NCBI GenBank assembly: GCA_036971715.1
Contig: JAVHJL010000002.1
Span: 342,501-406,500, forward strand
DNA length: 64,000 nt
DNA from: Arthrobotrys musiformis
Taxonomy: Eukaryota > Ascomycota > Orbiliomycetes > Orbiliales > Orbiliaceae
Reading direction: 5' to 3'
A program made the translations under genes and the position numbers. This document shows, piece by piece, positions 1 to 10,548 of this stretch. Position 1 is the stretch's first letter, and every line of letters starts with the position of its first letter. Below the pieces are notes generated by a model that searched no databases, was not told the DNA's origin, and was given only the letters and a program-made list of their open reading frames with translations.

Positions 1-875
1 ATGTCTGTGGTGCTAGACAGGGGTTCTGGTCGGAGAGGGAGAAAAAGGGAGTTAAGGCGGTGTTTTGGTGGCAATGTGCGGCGACGTAACAGTGCAGCTG
101 CTCCAACGTTCGAATCTGAATCAAGCAGCTCCCAATCGAATCAACGGAACCAGGCGGAGAAAAGAGCTACTTATAACCACTCCTTTATATATGCTTCTAT
201 ACTACTCTCACGGCCGGGCACTAGGTAGGGGTATTGGGTATATATATATCTACAAACCACCTATGAAGTAGGAGGTATGTAATAGGGTATGGAGAGGAGG
301 GCAGGGGAGGAATGGCCCCTGTCAGTTTGCGTCCGCTGGAACGAACAAGCATTTTCTTAGCCCGCTCCCAAGCCTTGGAACAGCACAAACAGGCGGGCAT
401 ACGTAATCGGGCTGTCGTTCGTCGGTAGCTTCTCCGACGGGAAGATATTTATAGCCACTACAACCACGACAGGCAGCTGCTCGATCGCTTGGGCAAGTGC
501 CGGGCGGTCCGAGCAGAACGGGCATAGTTTCAGCATCGCTTCATGCAGCGCATCTAGAATGATCATGGTCAAGCAGAAGAGATCTGCCCCACAAGGCGGC
601 ATTGTTATCTATTTCATATACACAAAATATGAGACTTTGTCGGTCGGCTCGGCTTGCGCTCGTCATAATCGACAGGGATCGCACAGGATTTGTCAGATCG
701 ATTCACATCGCGGATATCTTTTGGGTGTTGAGTACTGGTGGTGGATGGGATATCATGCGGCTGAGTCTAGTATATCATGCATGAAACAAACTGCCCCGCC
801 GTCAATTAATTATAATACTAGTTGAGGTATAACATGTATAAACACCAATAAACATAAACGAGAGAACGAAATCGA
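1..875. other. Left edge, no supported gene
   Basis: No recognisable gene. An 81-codon ATG-initiated frame on the minus strand (602 down to 357) has rather GC-rich third positions and a hydrophobic centre, but it matches no family I know. It is listed only as a possibility. The rest looks like the downstream flank of the monooxygenase gene. Confidence 0.5.
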
Positions 876-2556
876 TCATGTCGCCTGGATCCGAATATGC
901 GCCGACGAGGACATACCAGAGGGGGTAGGCGCAGGAGGAGGAGGAGGAGGGGACGTCAATTCGCTCCACCTCTCCGCCGCCTCCTTCATCACATCCACCC
1001 CCCACATGAACTCCTGCCACCTCAGATCCGCCCACAGATCCGGATTCCCCTTCTTCTCACCCCCCCTCGCCGCAATAGTGCTCTCCCGTATCCTCCTATC
1101 CCGTTCCTCCTGCTCCCTCCCATCCTTCAAATGTAGCACCTTCTGCGTATCTCTCGCCGAAGCTTGTATCGCCTCCCCTCTCTCCTTTCTCACCACCTCG
1201 TACACCCTAAGTGCGTCATCGATCTTTTCCGCAGAAGAGATCATACCCAGTGTGACACTCAACACCCCGGCATCTTCGATCGCATTTGCAGCGCCCTGCG
1301 CTACATACGGTAACATGGGATGACACGCATCACCGATTAACACAAATCTCCCTTCCCTCCAGCTCTTCAACGGCGCGTGGGAGTTCAACGTCCATTCCAT
1401 GATTACTTCCTGATCGTCGGGGACGTATGACAGCAGTTGTTTTACCATGGAATTCCACCCGGAGTAGGTCTTTAGCATTTCGGATTTGGTCCCCGGCGAG
1501 GTCCAGGACTCCGTGTCGATTTGGTGCGGGCGGATCGGATGAATCAGTACCATGTTGTACAATTTGTGCGACCGGACGGGGTAGGCCATGATCTTTTCTT
1601 GCAGTCAGCAAGCCTATTAAAAAAATATATAATTATAATAAAGAGGGAGAAGAAAAACCTACATGCCCGCCGGGCCCCATCCACCTGACCCCCATATTCC
1701 CCTTAACCAAAGCCCTCATCTTCGGATCCCCCCTCATCCTCTCCTCCTCGATAACAACCCTATAAGCCGCATCGCCCGTACTAACAGTCTCGTCTTTAAC
1801 CCCCATCCTCCTGGCCATCTCACTCCTGACAAAACTCTTGATCCCGTCCGCCGCGATCACTAGATCCGTGTCGGTAACCCACTCCCCGCTTGCGAGTTTT
1901 ATAGAAGGCGTGGAAAAGTCCGGGGAGATGGCTGTGATGGGGCATCCCGTGTGGATTTTGATGGAGAGTGAGTGGGCTCTGTTGAGTAATATCCTCTGCA
2001 GGTCGGCACGGTGGATCACCAACAGTGGTGCGTTATACTTCTTTCCAACCTGTACTTGCCATCAGTATCATACCCCATATACCAAAATAAGTATATATAA
2101 TATATAAGAGGGGAGGAGTACACCAGGCATCAACCCAACCCACCCGATTTCCCCATCATCCTCCCACCGTCTAAGACTATTCCTCTCCAGCGCGATCCCA
2201 TCCCTCACAACCTCCTCCAACACTCCAAACCTATCCAGTATCCTCGCCGCATTGGGGGCGACTTGTATCCCCGCTCCTACTTCCTTTATGGACGAAACGG
2301 ATTCGTAGACCGTGACAGTGTGCCCGGTGAGAGTTAACCCGATCGCGGCACAAAGACCGGCGACACCGGCACCAATAATGGTGACCCTCAACGGCGTGCG
2401 GGCTCTAAAACTACTAAAATTCGACACATCGATCTGTTGCGGTATGGGGGAAGGGGTGATCGATATCGAGGATGAGGAAGGGGTGTTGGACCTGTTGGAT
2501 TTTGGCAACGTTGTTGTGCTGGCTCTGAGCGGCATCTTGTCCTTCTTTCTGACCAT
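876..2556 (-). CDS. FAD-dependent monooxygenase, salicylate hydroxylase-like
   Basis: Class A flavoprotein monooxygenase that would use NAD(P)H and O2 to hydroxylate an aromatic or related substrate. I place three exons: 2122-2556, 1663-2049 and 876-1592 (introns of 72 and 70 nt, phase 0), giving about 512 residues. All three family signatures are visible: the Rossmann motif GAGVAG at residues 62-67, the DG motif in VIAADG (213-214), and the GD motif in LIGDACHPMLPYVAQG (361-362 onward). The junction around GPGGH / IMAYPVRSHKLYNMVLIHP fits the family closely and supports the second intron. The N-terminus has about 50 extra Ser/Thr/Pro-rich residues with no obvious signal peptide. The C-terminus ends in a six-proline run. 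Family members act on salicylate, kynurenine or fungal metabolites, and the substrate cannot be read from sequence. No biosynthetic partner genes are adjacent. Confidence 0.88.
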
Positions 2557-4465
2557 TCAGCTGCGGGCGGTGACAGATTTATATTATTTCTCAAGTGTAC
2601 TAGTGTGCGGAGATATATATAAACTATAGATTCGTCGATTGAAGCCGTCGATGGGTATTATTTCTATTCTATAAAATAGGGCTGTCGGACTAAAGTGATC
2701 AAGCTACTTGGCCGTGGTCTTGAGCCGTCGTATTTATGTGACTGACTGACCTGGCCCAAGTGCACACCCCTTTAGCCCAAGTCCAGGTCCAACGACTAGA
2801 CTTCTCCGCTAGAGACTAAAGACGCTCCGCAGACCGATAACCAGCACAACATTGGTCCAAATTTAATCCATCGCCGGCATTGTTTTCCGGCAGACTAAAC
2901 TTGACCTCAAAAAAAAAAAAAAGGAAATAAAAAGAGGGAAGTCAGATAAAATGCAATATGTAAGTATACAAGGTTGGCTTTTGCAGGGTCATCCGTTAAC
3001 CGTTTCGTTCGCTTCATGAATTCACTGCCAGCGAATATACCACTCCGACATGTCCATGTATATTCGACAAAAACAACAGAGACGGAAAAAGAAATTCATA
3101 GTCCCAATACTAAATACGAATAACGGCAAGATCAAATCCCGAAAACAACATCCATCAGACTACATTAATCAAAACTACTCGAAATCAAGGTCGAAAGGGC
3201 AGTCCAGACCGCTCCCGGCTCTCCCCACGGTCCAACCCGACCCCCCCAAAACCCCAACCTAAATCAATTTCATATCAAGAAAAACCCCGCAAACTACTAC
3301 CGAAAACCCTCCAGACTAAATTAACTATCAGTCGACCAAAAGCCGTTCGCAAAAACCACGGTCTCTCTCTCTTTTCAAATGCCGAATCCAAATCCCATCG
3401 TCGTCGATATCAAAAAGTGGGGGATCCGGGATCGAAAAGGATCAATCCCACCGAAAATTTCCATATATAGACAGATAAAGATATCAACCAACGCCCTGCA
3501 TTATATCTAGGTAGTATAAGTAGCATGCATATATCACCCATAGCGCAGCTGTCGTCATGCATTCGCTCCATCCAGGGAAGCACGAAACGGTAGTAGAATA
3601 CGGCATTAATGGTCACGGGCCATCAATAGTTGTCGAAACTATATCATGACAACGATTCATACGTACATTTACATGCACACTTATACACAGAATCTGCTGG
3701 TTAATTTTTTATCCAGCGCGAATAGATTAATATCTGCCCGTGCTATTATAATCTTAACCTTAAAGCCCAGCCAGAATACTAGTCATGCAATGCATGCCAA
3801 AAAAGAGACACCACGAAACAATCGGTTTCGTATGATCATGACTCTATTCCGTGGTGCCATTTCCTCCTCAACTATTTTTCAACCGCGCGGAGCAAAGGTA
3901 TTAATTAAACGTCGGGCCAAATTTTGAAAAGAAAACAAAAAAATTCATCGTCGGCTCATAAAAACGGCATTTCCCACCAAAAAAATCCCGTTGTTGCAAA
4001 GGAAACCCAGTTTGGGACAGGAACGAAGGGCTGAACCCAGCGATACGGTAAGGTTAGGTCAATGCGTCCGCATCATTTCGACTCTAAACCCTTTTCAACC
4101 ATTCCCTTTCTGTTACCTCTCGCAATCCCATCGAATGTCATGCAGTGTATATGTACGATTGTGGAGATGTACAGAGTAACTAGTCTCGAAAGCTCATTGG
4201 AATACGACAGGCAGAAATTCCGCCCTGCACAACGAACCCGTTTAACGAGGTACGAACGTGCTTAGTGTCAGTCAGGGATTTGGTGGAATGCCGATATAAC
4301 AAGCCGAAACAAACGGAAACGAAACAAAAAACAGTTCAACCCAACAATTATATTACCAATCTACGCCGCAATATCATTTTTCTACTAGCCGATTTTGAAG
4401 CCGATATGACTGTTGGTAGTGGTGAACAATTCAGGCGAAACTGACATGATTTTGTATCGTTCACT

Positions 4466-4506
<41 letters not shown>

Positions 4507-5584
4507 AAAGGACGCTTTCACATGCAGGTGCATCCTTAGCCTTCGGTCAGCTCTAGTTTACGAGACAAGGTGCATCAGCCATCGGTTTAAAAGAATGACA
4601 GATCGCAAAAAATACTTAAATTCGAGCGGACGGCTTGCGTCAAGGCGGCCGTATGCAAGCTGCTTATTGGCATCACATGATATTACCATTTAAACTTTCT
4701 ACCTCCCAACGGCTGAAAATATCGGGAATCCTATTGATTGTAATATATAATTTTTGTGAGAGGGCGTGCAGGCAATGAACAGCACTAGACGTCGTCCGCG
4801 GAGGCAGGAGTATTGATAATCCGTGTGCGCAATGCAATGCGGGGTTGTATTTAACGTTATTTCCCCCCGTTCCATTCCTATCAACGGGTTCTCAATGGGT
4901 GTTCTCCGCACTTTTTTTTTTCTCGCTCCTATCTTTTCTCCAGATTTCCGTCTGTACCCGTTTGCGACATGCGAAACAAAGCACATGAAAGTGACACAAA
5001 AAAGACCAGCTGGCCAGTCGATTGAATCTGCCAACCCTGCGGGTCCTTGTTAGCGTCATTTCGGCACAGACTTACCGAACGATTTGTGTTTTTTCGTAAC
5101 GAGATCTGGAAAGGAAGTAGATAGGGTTTGTAGACAGGCGCACGGTGGTCCTCTGCAAAAGGAAGAAAAGCGGGTTGAATAATTTTTTGTATTGCTATTG
5201 CATATAGCCATTGCTGGATTTGGGTTTGATGTTGGTGGTATGTGGATGGTCTTGTGATGCCGGTTAACGGCGATGTCGGGATTTTTGCGCTTTTCGGCTT
5301 TTGAAACGGTAATGGGCTAGACCCTTCGATTTCAATCGAGAGATTCAAAAGACTAGACTTGCATACCGCGAAAGCCGTTCGAGTCTGCCGAGATGTTTGT
5401 ATGTATTTGTCTACCGATGAAACTACCCCATCGTTTATCTAGTCGTAGATTTACCCCCACACGAACACCCGATCCCATTGACCGTGAAATGCATCTCTCT
5501 ATATACACAAACACCATAATCCCGAACCTGCATACATACGAAAACGGCACCCCGGGACCGGCAGGCCGAGGACGAGCAACAGGC
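2557..5584. other. 3.0 kb gene-poor intergenic region
   Basis: No credible coding region. Holds homopolymer A (2909-2922) and T (4468-4503) tracts. Longest frames, such as the minus-strand one at 4929-5348, have no signal peptide, domain or composition supporting a gene. The interval separates the 5' end of the monooxygenase from the 3' end of the GH64 gene. Confidence 0.5.
4468..4503. repeat. Poly(T) tract, 36 nt
   Basis: Uninterrupted run of 36 T on the plus strand in non-coding DNA. It could be a mononucleotide microsatellite or the old poly(A) tail of an inserted transcript read from the minus strand. No flanking target-site duplication was identified. Confidence 0.9.
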
Positions 5585-6724
5585 TCAAACCCCTCCGACG
5601 ATAACAACCAACTTCCTCGGTGCTCCATCGTTCACGAACCCGCTGTGATCCCCGCAACCGCTAGCTGCCACATCATCATAAGGATGTGCATACCCCTTCC
5701 CGTCGACATTGACCTCATGCACAAGTCTAGCATAATGATTCGTAACCACCCTCCCATAAAACTTCGTCCTGTCCCTCGCTGGGATCTCACATTCGCAAGT
5801 CAACAGCACCGTTCTGTTGAACGCGGCGTTCAGACGCGGGATTATGGCGTTACGTAGCGGCGATGGTCCCGTTTGGAAAGGTCCCGAGGAAGCGTTGAAG
5901 ATATCTGCCGTCGTTGGTTTCTTAAATTCCTCATCTTTGGAGGAGTTTTTGAAGGTTAGGAGTTTGGAGGAAGGATCGATGCCGCCGGAGACCATGCCGA
6001 ACGCGCATTGGGTATCGATTTTTAATTCATTGGAACAGTAATGATCCCATACTTCATCGATGTATGGTTCAAGGTATCCCTTGAACAACGATCGATTCAA
6101 TACAATCCCCTGATTCGGACTGAGAACCCTTAATACCTTCCCCTCTTTATCCTTCACAACGAGTTCCTTCCACCCTTCTCCATCCTTACCGCTCTGCTCT
6201 TCCAACCCCGCAGCGATAACCTCCAACCCATCCTTCGGCAGCCCCAACACCTTCCTCTCCTCCCCGGTACCCGTGATGAGCGTTAAAGCGATAGGAAACG
6301 CAACGAAATCAACATAACTAATATTCGCATAAAGTTGATCACAATTATACGTAAACTCCATAAAGCCCCAATTTGTGTCATAATTCTTATCCGTGGGGTT
6401 CGTAACCGACGGTTCGACCAACGCGGGACCCGGGTTTAACAAAAACACCAAGGGTTTATCGATGGATAAGTATATCCTGCCCCCCGCGATACGGGGTATT
6501 GTGACGGTAATCGATGTTCCGGGGCTGCCGAGAGGGATGGCGCAGTTTTCGGATAAAGGTTGGAGGATTTTGGGAGGGGAGGATGGGTAGTATGGGGTTT
6601 TCCCGTCGGATTGGAGGAGGAACCAGGCGTTCGATCGGGAGATCGAGAGGCCGGTTATGGTGGCGTAGACGGTATTTGAGGTCGTGTGGTTCGTTAGTTC
6701 GATTTCGAGGGTTTCCGGCGTCAT
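5585..6724 (-). CDS. GH64 beta-1,3-glucanase (thaumatin-like fold)
   Basis: Single-exon gene of 379 residues, about the size of a GH64 catalytic module. GH64 enzymes cleave beta-1,3-glucan, typically releasing laminaripentaose. The candidate catalytic pair is E123 (in GFMEFTY) and D139 (in NISYVDF), 16 residues apart, the same spacing as the known Glu154/Asp170 pair of the Streptomyces enzyme. A further family block near residues 320-355 contains FYGRVVTNHYARLVHE followed by DGKGYAHPYDDV. The protein starts directly in the beta-strand domain. I see no signal peptide, and an in-frame TAA lies immediately before the ATG, so the start cannot simply be extended upstream. It may therefore be intracellular, leave by an unconventional route, or have an unseen upstream exon. 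Likely roles are remodelling of the fungus's own glucan or attack on other fungi. Confidence 0.9.
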   Translation of the reverse strand: MTPETLEIELTNHTTSNTVYATITGLSISRSNAWFLLQSDGKTPYYPSSPPKILQPLSENCAIPLGSPGTSITVTIPRIAGGRIYLSIDKPLVFLLNPGPALVEPSVTNPTDKNYDTNWGFMEFTYNCDQLYANISYVDFVAFPIALTLITGTGEERKVLGLPKDGLEVIAAGLEEQSGKDGEGWKELVVKDKEGKVLRVLSPNQGIVLNRSLFKGYLEPYIDEVWDHYCSNELKIDTQCAFGMVSGGIDPSSKLLTFKNSSKDEEFKKPTTADIFNASSGPFQTGPSPLRNAIIPRLNAAFNRTVLLTCECEIPARDRTKFYGRVVTNHYARLVHEVNVDGKGYAHPYDDVAASGCGDHSGFVNDGAPRKLVVIVGGV

Positions 6725-7464
6725 TTATTCCGTTTTTCCTTATTATTCAGTCCGACTTGGACGTATTTGGATCGAATTTAGGTTTCGAAGGTGGTTGGAC
6801 AAAGGTTTGCGTTGACCTTGTGGTATTATGGAGTCGCTGGCGAAAGGCGGGGAGAAATGTCCACTCGAATGCAAAGGCGAGAATTGCGAATGAAATACTT
6901 AAATTTATGGAATTGGGCTCCTTGCGTATGATGTACGGAGTATGTTGTTCGATATTATACCTTATCCCCGAGTGGTGCTGCGGCCCCGGGCTCTGATTCG
7001 CTACCACCAGCGCGGGCTTGCGAAGACCAGATCTTGCGCTTGCACGGCGACGTCATGTTAGGAGCTCTGGCCATTGCATTGCATTGACGAAAGCGAGCTT
7101 AGCCGCATGGGTACCTAAACTCCGAGATATCTCTCTCACATCTGGGCCTAGGGTATAGCGGGAAAAAGCATAGGACGATTGGTTCAGAAATATAAATAAA
7201 TAAAGGAACACTAAAAATGCCAGGGCCTTGCAGATAGAACTATTTACAAATTTCCTCCTTGAAGTCGCGACCTAGCTTTTGCATTATTTACAGTTTCCTA
7301 TGTACATATAGCGGCTCTCCTCCAAGGGAATTCGATCCCATGCTTTTTCCAAAGTCCTGACCATCTTTGATAAAAAAAGAAGAATCCCAAAAAGTTACTT
7401 TTCCGAATAACCCCCACTAGCTACCAATTACGACCCCGAAAACCACATCCGCCAAACTTTGAAT
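6725..7464. other. Intergenic region between GH64 and mannanase genes
   Basis: The 5' flank of the GH64 gene and the 3' flank of the mannanase gene. An 86-codon minus-strand frame at 6747-7007 is not supported by any feature. Nothing else seen. Confidence 0.5.
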
Positions 7465-9250
7465 TTAGGCGTTCTTGGTCTCCATCTTGGCGGCCCAGTT
7501 GACAACGAAGTTCTGCCATTGGGTGGTATCGCTGGGGTAGATGGAGTAACCATCATCGTAAGACTTGCCCCAGTTAGGAACAGTAGTTCCGAACTGCCAG
7601 AACATATCACCAGCAATGCTGTTAGCAAAGACGGTATCATGGTATTGCTGGTGGTAAGTATCACGGAGACCAGAGTCACGGGTGACACCGTATTCTTCGA
7701 AGAGCATTGGCTTGTTGAGCTTGTCGGCGATGGCGGCGTGGTCCTTGATCCACTGGTTACCCCAGTCCCAGGTCTTACCCCATGGGATGGGGTACATGTG
7801 GAATGTACCGAAATCGATGGAAGCGAGGGTGGTAAGGGCTTCGTTGTCGATACCGGGGCCACCGTTGTAGAGGTACTCGCTGCTGCCGGCGTTGTTGAAG
7901 AAACCTTCGTCACCGACGGCGACCAAATGGCAGGGATCGAGGGACTTGATGTACTCGGACATTTCCTTGGCCCAGGCGGTGGTAACGGCTGGAGTGCAAG
8001 ATCCAGCACCGAGTCTGGGACCGGCGCATCGGATTTCGTTGGACAATTCCCAGGCCAAGATTGCTGGGCTGCTCTTGTAGCGGTTGACGATGGTCTTGAC
8101 GTAGTTCTTGTAGATGTTCTTGATGGCGGTGTTGGTGTAGAAGTCACCGTGGTTGCCGCTGCTGCCGAGGGTCTTTTCAACGTAGAGGTCACTGTTGGCG
8201 AGAGAGTTTAGTTTCTATTACTCTGTATTTTAAATCGGATTGTATGCCATGTACTCACATGCCACCGTATTCAGCCCAGTTGTTGATGAAGGGGAGAATG
8301 ATCTTGATACCCCTGGACTCGGCACCTTGGATGACACGGTCAAGACGTGGGAGACCACGCTCTTGGGTCTCAAGAATGGTTGGTGGAACGGAGCTCCAGT
8401 TTTGGAAGACAGTGACGTAGTCTTCTTGTGGGCCTATTTGAATTGTTTAGTATTCTGCAAAGCTTTCGTCTTGCAATTGTGGAGTAAGTTGTGATGAACG
8501 TACCGACAAAGTCAGCGAAACCCCAGGTTCTGAGAACCTTCAAGCCGGAGGCGGCGAATGCATCGAGGGAGGTGTCGATGTCAAGGAAATCATTTGGCCC
8601 GTACACTATGAATTGTCAGTGCCCAATCTTTCCACAAAGTTATATATTTTTTCGTGCGTCTTACTAGGGATGTAGTAGGCATTGCTACCAGCGAAGTAGA
8701 ACTTCTTGCCGGAGAGTCTGAACTCCTTGCCGGAGGTCGAGACGAAGTTGGTGGGGCAGGATCCATTGGAGGTAGTCGTGGTCGAGGCCCTGGTGGTGGT
8801 AGTGCTGGAAGTAGTAGTCCTAGTGGTAGTGGTGGTGGTGCTAGGGGTGGTAGTTCTAGAGCTCGTGGTGGTTGTCCTAGAGCTAGTGGTGGTAGTGACT
8901 GGAGTGGTTGTTCGAGTGGTCGTGGCCGCAGTGGTAGTGGTAGCGGCGGTAGTAGCACCCGGGATACCTATTTCGTCTTTAGAATACGTTTATTCGTGAA
9001 ATACAGAATATTATATAACTTACACTGGTAGTAGTAAGCGTTATAGCTAGTACAAGCAGCTCCAGCGACACAGCTGGAGCTTCCAGTCCATCCTAGATAT
9101 ATATTGGTCAAACAATGTTCCACGTTGAAGATATCCTCACTAGCAAGGACACGGATACATACCAATACCGCCGCACTGTCCCCAGAGAGTTTGCTGAGCG
9201 GCCGCACCAGCGGCAAGAGCGGAACCAACGGCTAAGATCTTTGCCTTCAT
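7465..9250 (-). CDS. Secreted CBM1-GH5_7 endo-beta-1,4-mannanase
   Basis: Six exons (9163-9250, 9024-9092, 8665-8967, 8504-8605, 8259-8433, 7465-8191) encode about 487 residues. Order of parts: an 18-residue signal peptide; a family 1 cellulose-binding module (about 19-57, with WGQCGGIGWTG and ending YYYQC); a Thr/Ser/Arg linker of about 50 residues; then a GH5 barrel. WELSNE carries the acid/base E298, and FEEYG carries the nucleophile, probably E412. WGFADF, LRTWGF and FINNW blocks are typical of subfamily 7 mannanases, which cut beta-1,4-mannan backbones; the CBM1 would hold the enzyme on cellulose. It shares its CBM1-plus-linker design with the esterase at 14.5-15.8 kb. A TATA box and an inverted repeat lie upstream. 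Splice junctions are consistent in frame throughout. Main uncertainty: the fifth intron (8192-8258), which gives YGGIDLYVEK. Confidence 0.92.
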
Positions 9251-10548
9251 CTTGAATAACTGACTATCGATACAATTACCGAACTTGGGTAGAAGTCCAA
9301 TGAAGTTGGTGAAGGAAAACGTGAAAGAGATGAGGACCGCAAGGCCTCTTTATATATCCTTAGGCCTCATTATGGGGTATATAGATAGGCCTAAGGCACT
9401 AATCGAAACCAATGGTATTGAGGTTATCCGGACAGATTGGGTCCGCATATGAACTGAACGAGCGGCTCAGGTACAAAGCCAGCTGTTGCAGACACTATCA
9501 TGATTACCGACGGACTTGAAGCAGTCGGTTGCCGAGTCTAACAGAAGAGATGAAACCATCAGACGAAAATGGAACAATCTTCTTCATATGCTCATGCAAA
9601 GAATTCGCACGCCCGTCTGGTCGCGTCTGGGTCCGTCTGCATGGCTAAGCTAAGTCGGGTGTTCCCTTGGCTCCTCTTTTGTGGAGAATGTGGATCCGAA
9701 GGTGGAAGCTGAAATATCATGGAACTGGCAGATCCGGCTATATCGACATCCCATGGAAGATTCAATCAATCCAGGTGGATCTGTCGGCACTTTTTTGCCA
9801 GGAAAAAGCTTGGGGCAGAATCTCAGAGCCACGGAGGCAGATAATCCGTCGGTTCGAACCTGTGAACCATACACGGACGTCTATGGTTAGCCATGCCTTA
9901 ATGTAATTTGGTATGCGCCACGATACTGACTTAAGCTTTTGGGACCGCGCAATGGCCATGAAACACCCCGACTGGGGCAGTCAGGGTCACACCGAAGCTA
10001 AAGCAGGAACGCCGGCCCGTTTGCGTGTGTTTTGGCCCAGGATCTTGTACTGGGGTGGGACCGATGCTGCCGAACAGGCGAGCTAGTTTTGGAAGCTCCA
10101 ATTTACAACATGCAACACTAAGGATCACTCCATGGGTTGGGATATTGTTCCTTAGCCTCGAGACCATTGTTCCTGAACATTTGGCCGACAATGTTGAATA
10201 TGCATACATAAAATTAGAATAGCTTCTAATTAGGCGTGCCTTGGTCCGTCGAAAATAGGCATCGGAGCCATTCCCTGCAGTAGATCCCCAGGCCAAGAGT
10301 GTAGACACAGCGGGATGACAGCCTTGGTGCTAGTCTGAGACACGCATCATCACTTCTGAAGGCTTGACCGTAGCGACATGTCGACATGAGATTCGTAAAC
10401 TAAATTAGTTACATGCGGGGATATTAAAATTTTATATGAATTTGTACACAAGGATAAAACTGGTATTTACAAGTGAATTCACTAAAAATTCGAACAATCA
10501 GTGCAGATACCTATAGTTATTCCCGCCTGGATTCGAGGCTACAGTTGT
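9251..10548. other. Intergenic region upstream of the mannanase gene
   Basis: Contains the mannanase promoter in its first 150 nt. The remaining 1.1 kb has only short overlapping frames on both strands with no signal or domain. Nothing else recognised. Confidence 0.5.
9348..9396 (-). promoter_or_regulatory. TATA box and inverted repeat in mannanase promoter
   Basis: On the minus strand TATATAAAG (plus 9348-9356) lies about 100 nt before the mannanase ATG, a plausible TATA element. Immediately upstream is a perfect 10-nt inverted repeat: CCTTAGGCCT at 9358-9367 and AGGCCTAAGG at 9387-9396, separated by 19 nt. Each arm contains the palindrome AGGCCT. The position suggests a binding site for a dimeric regulator, which is an inference; I do not recognise it as a site of a named fungal factor. 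Confidence 0.5.

Noticed and set aside
4929..5348. 139-codon minus-strand frame
   Set aside because: No signal peptide, motif, or splice partner; composition not distinctive.
7428..8211. Long frames on both strands overlapping the mannanase last exon (254 and 250 codons)
   Set aside because: They are shadows of the mannanase coding bias; the GH5 frame has catalytic motifs and consistent splicing.
8590..9031. Pro/Arg/Gly-rich frames around 8.6-9.0 kb
   Set aside because: Off-frame reading of the Thr-rich linker (ACC/ACT repeats) of the mannanase.
9841..9870. GGTTCGAACC resembling a tRNA T-loop
   Set aside because: No acceptor stem, anticodon stem or box A could be found around it.
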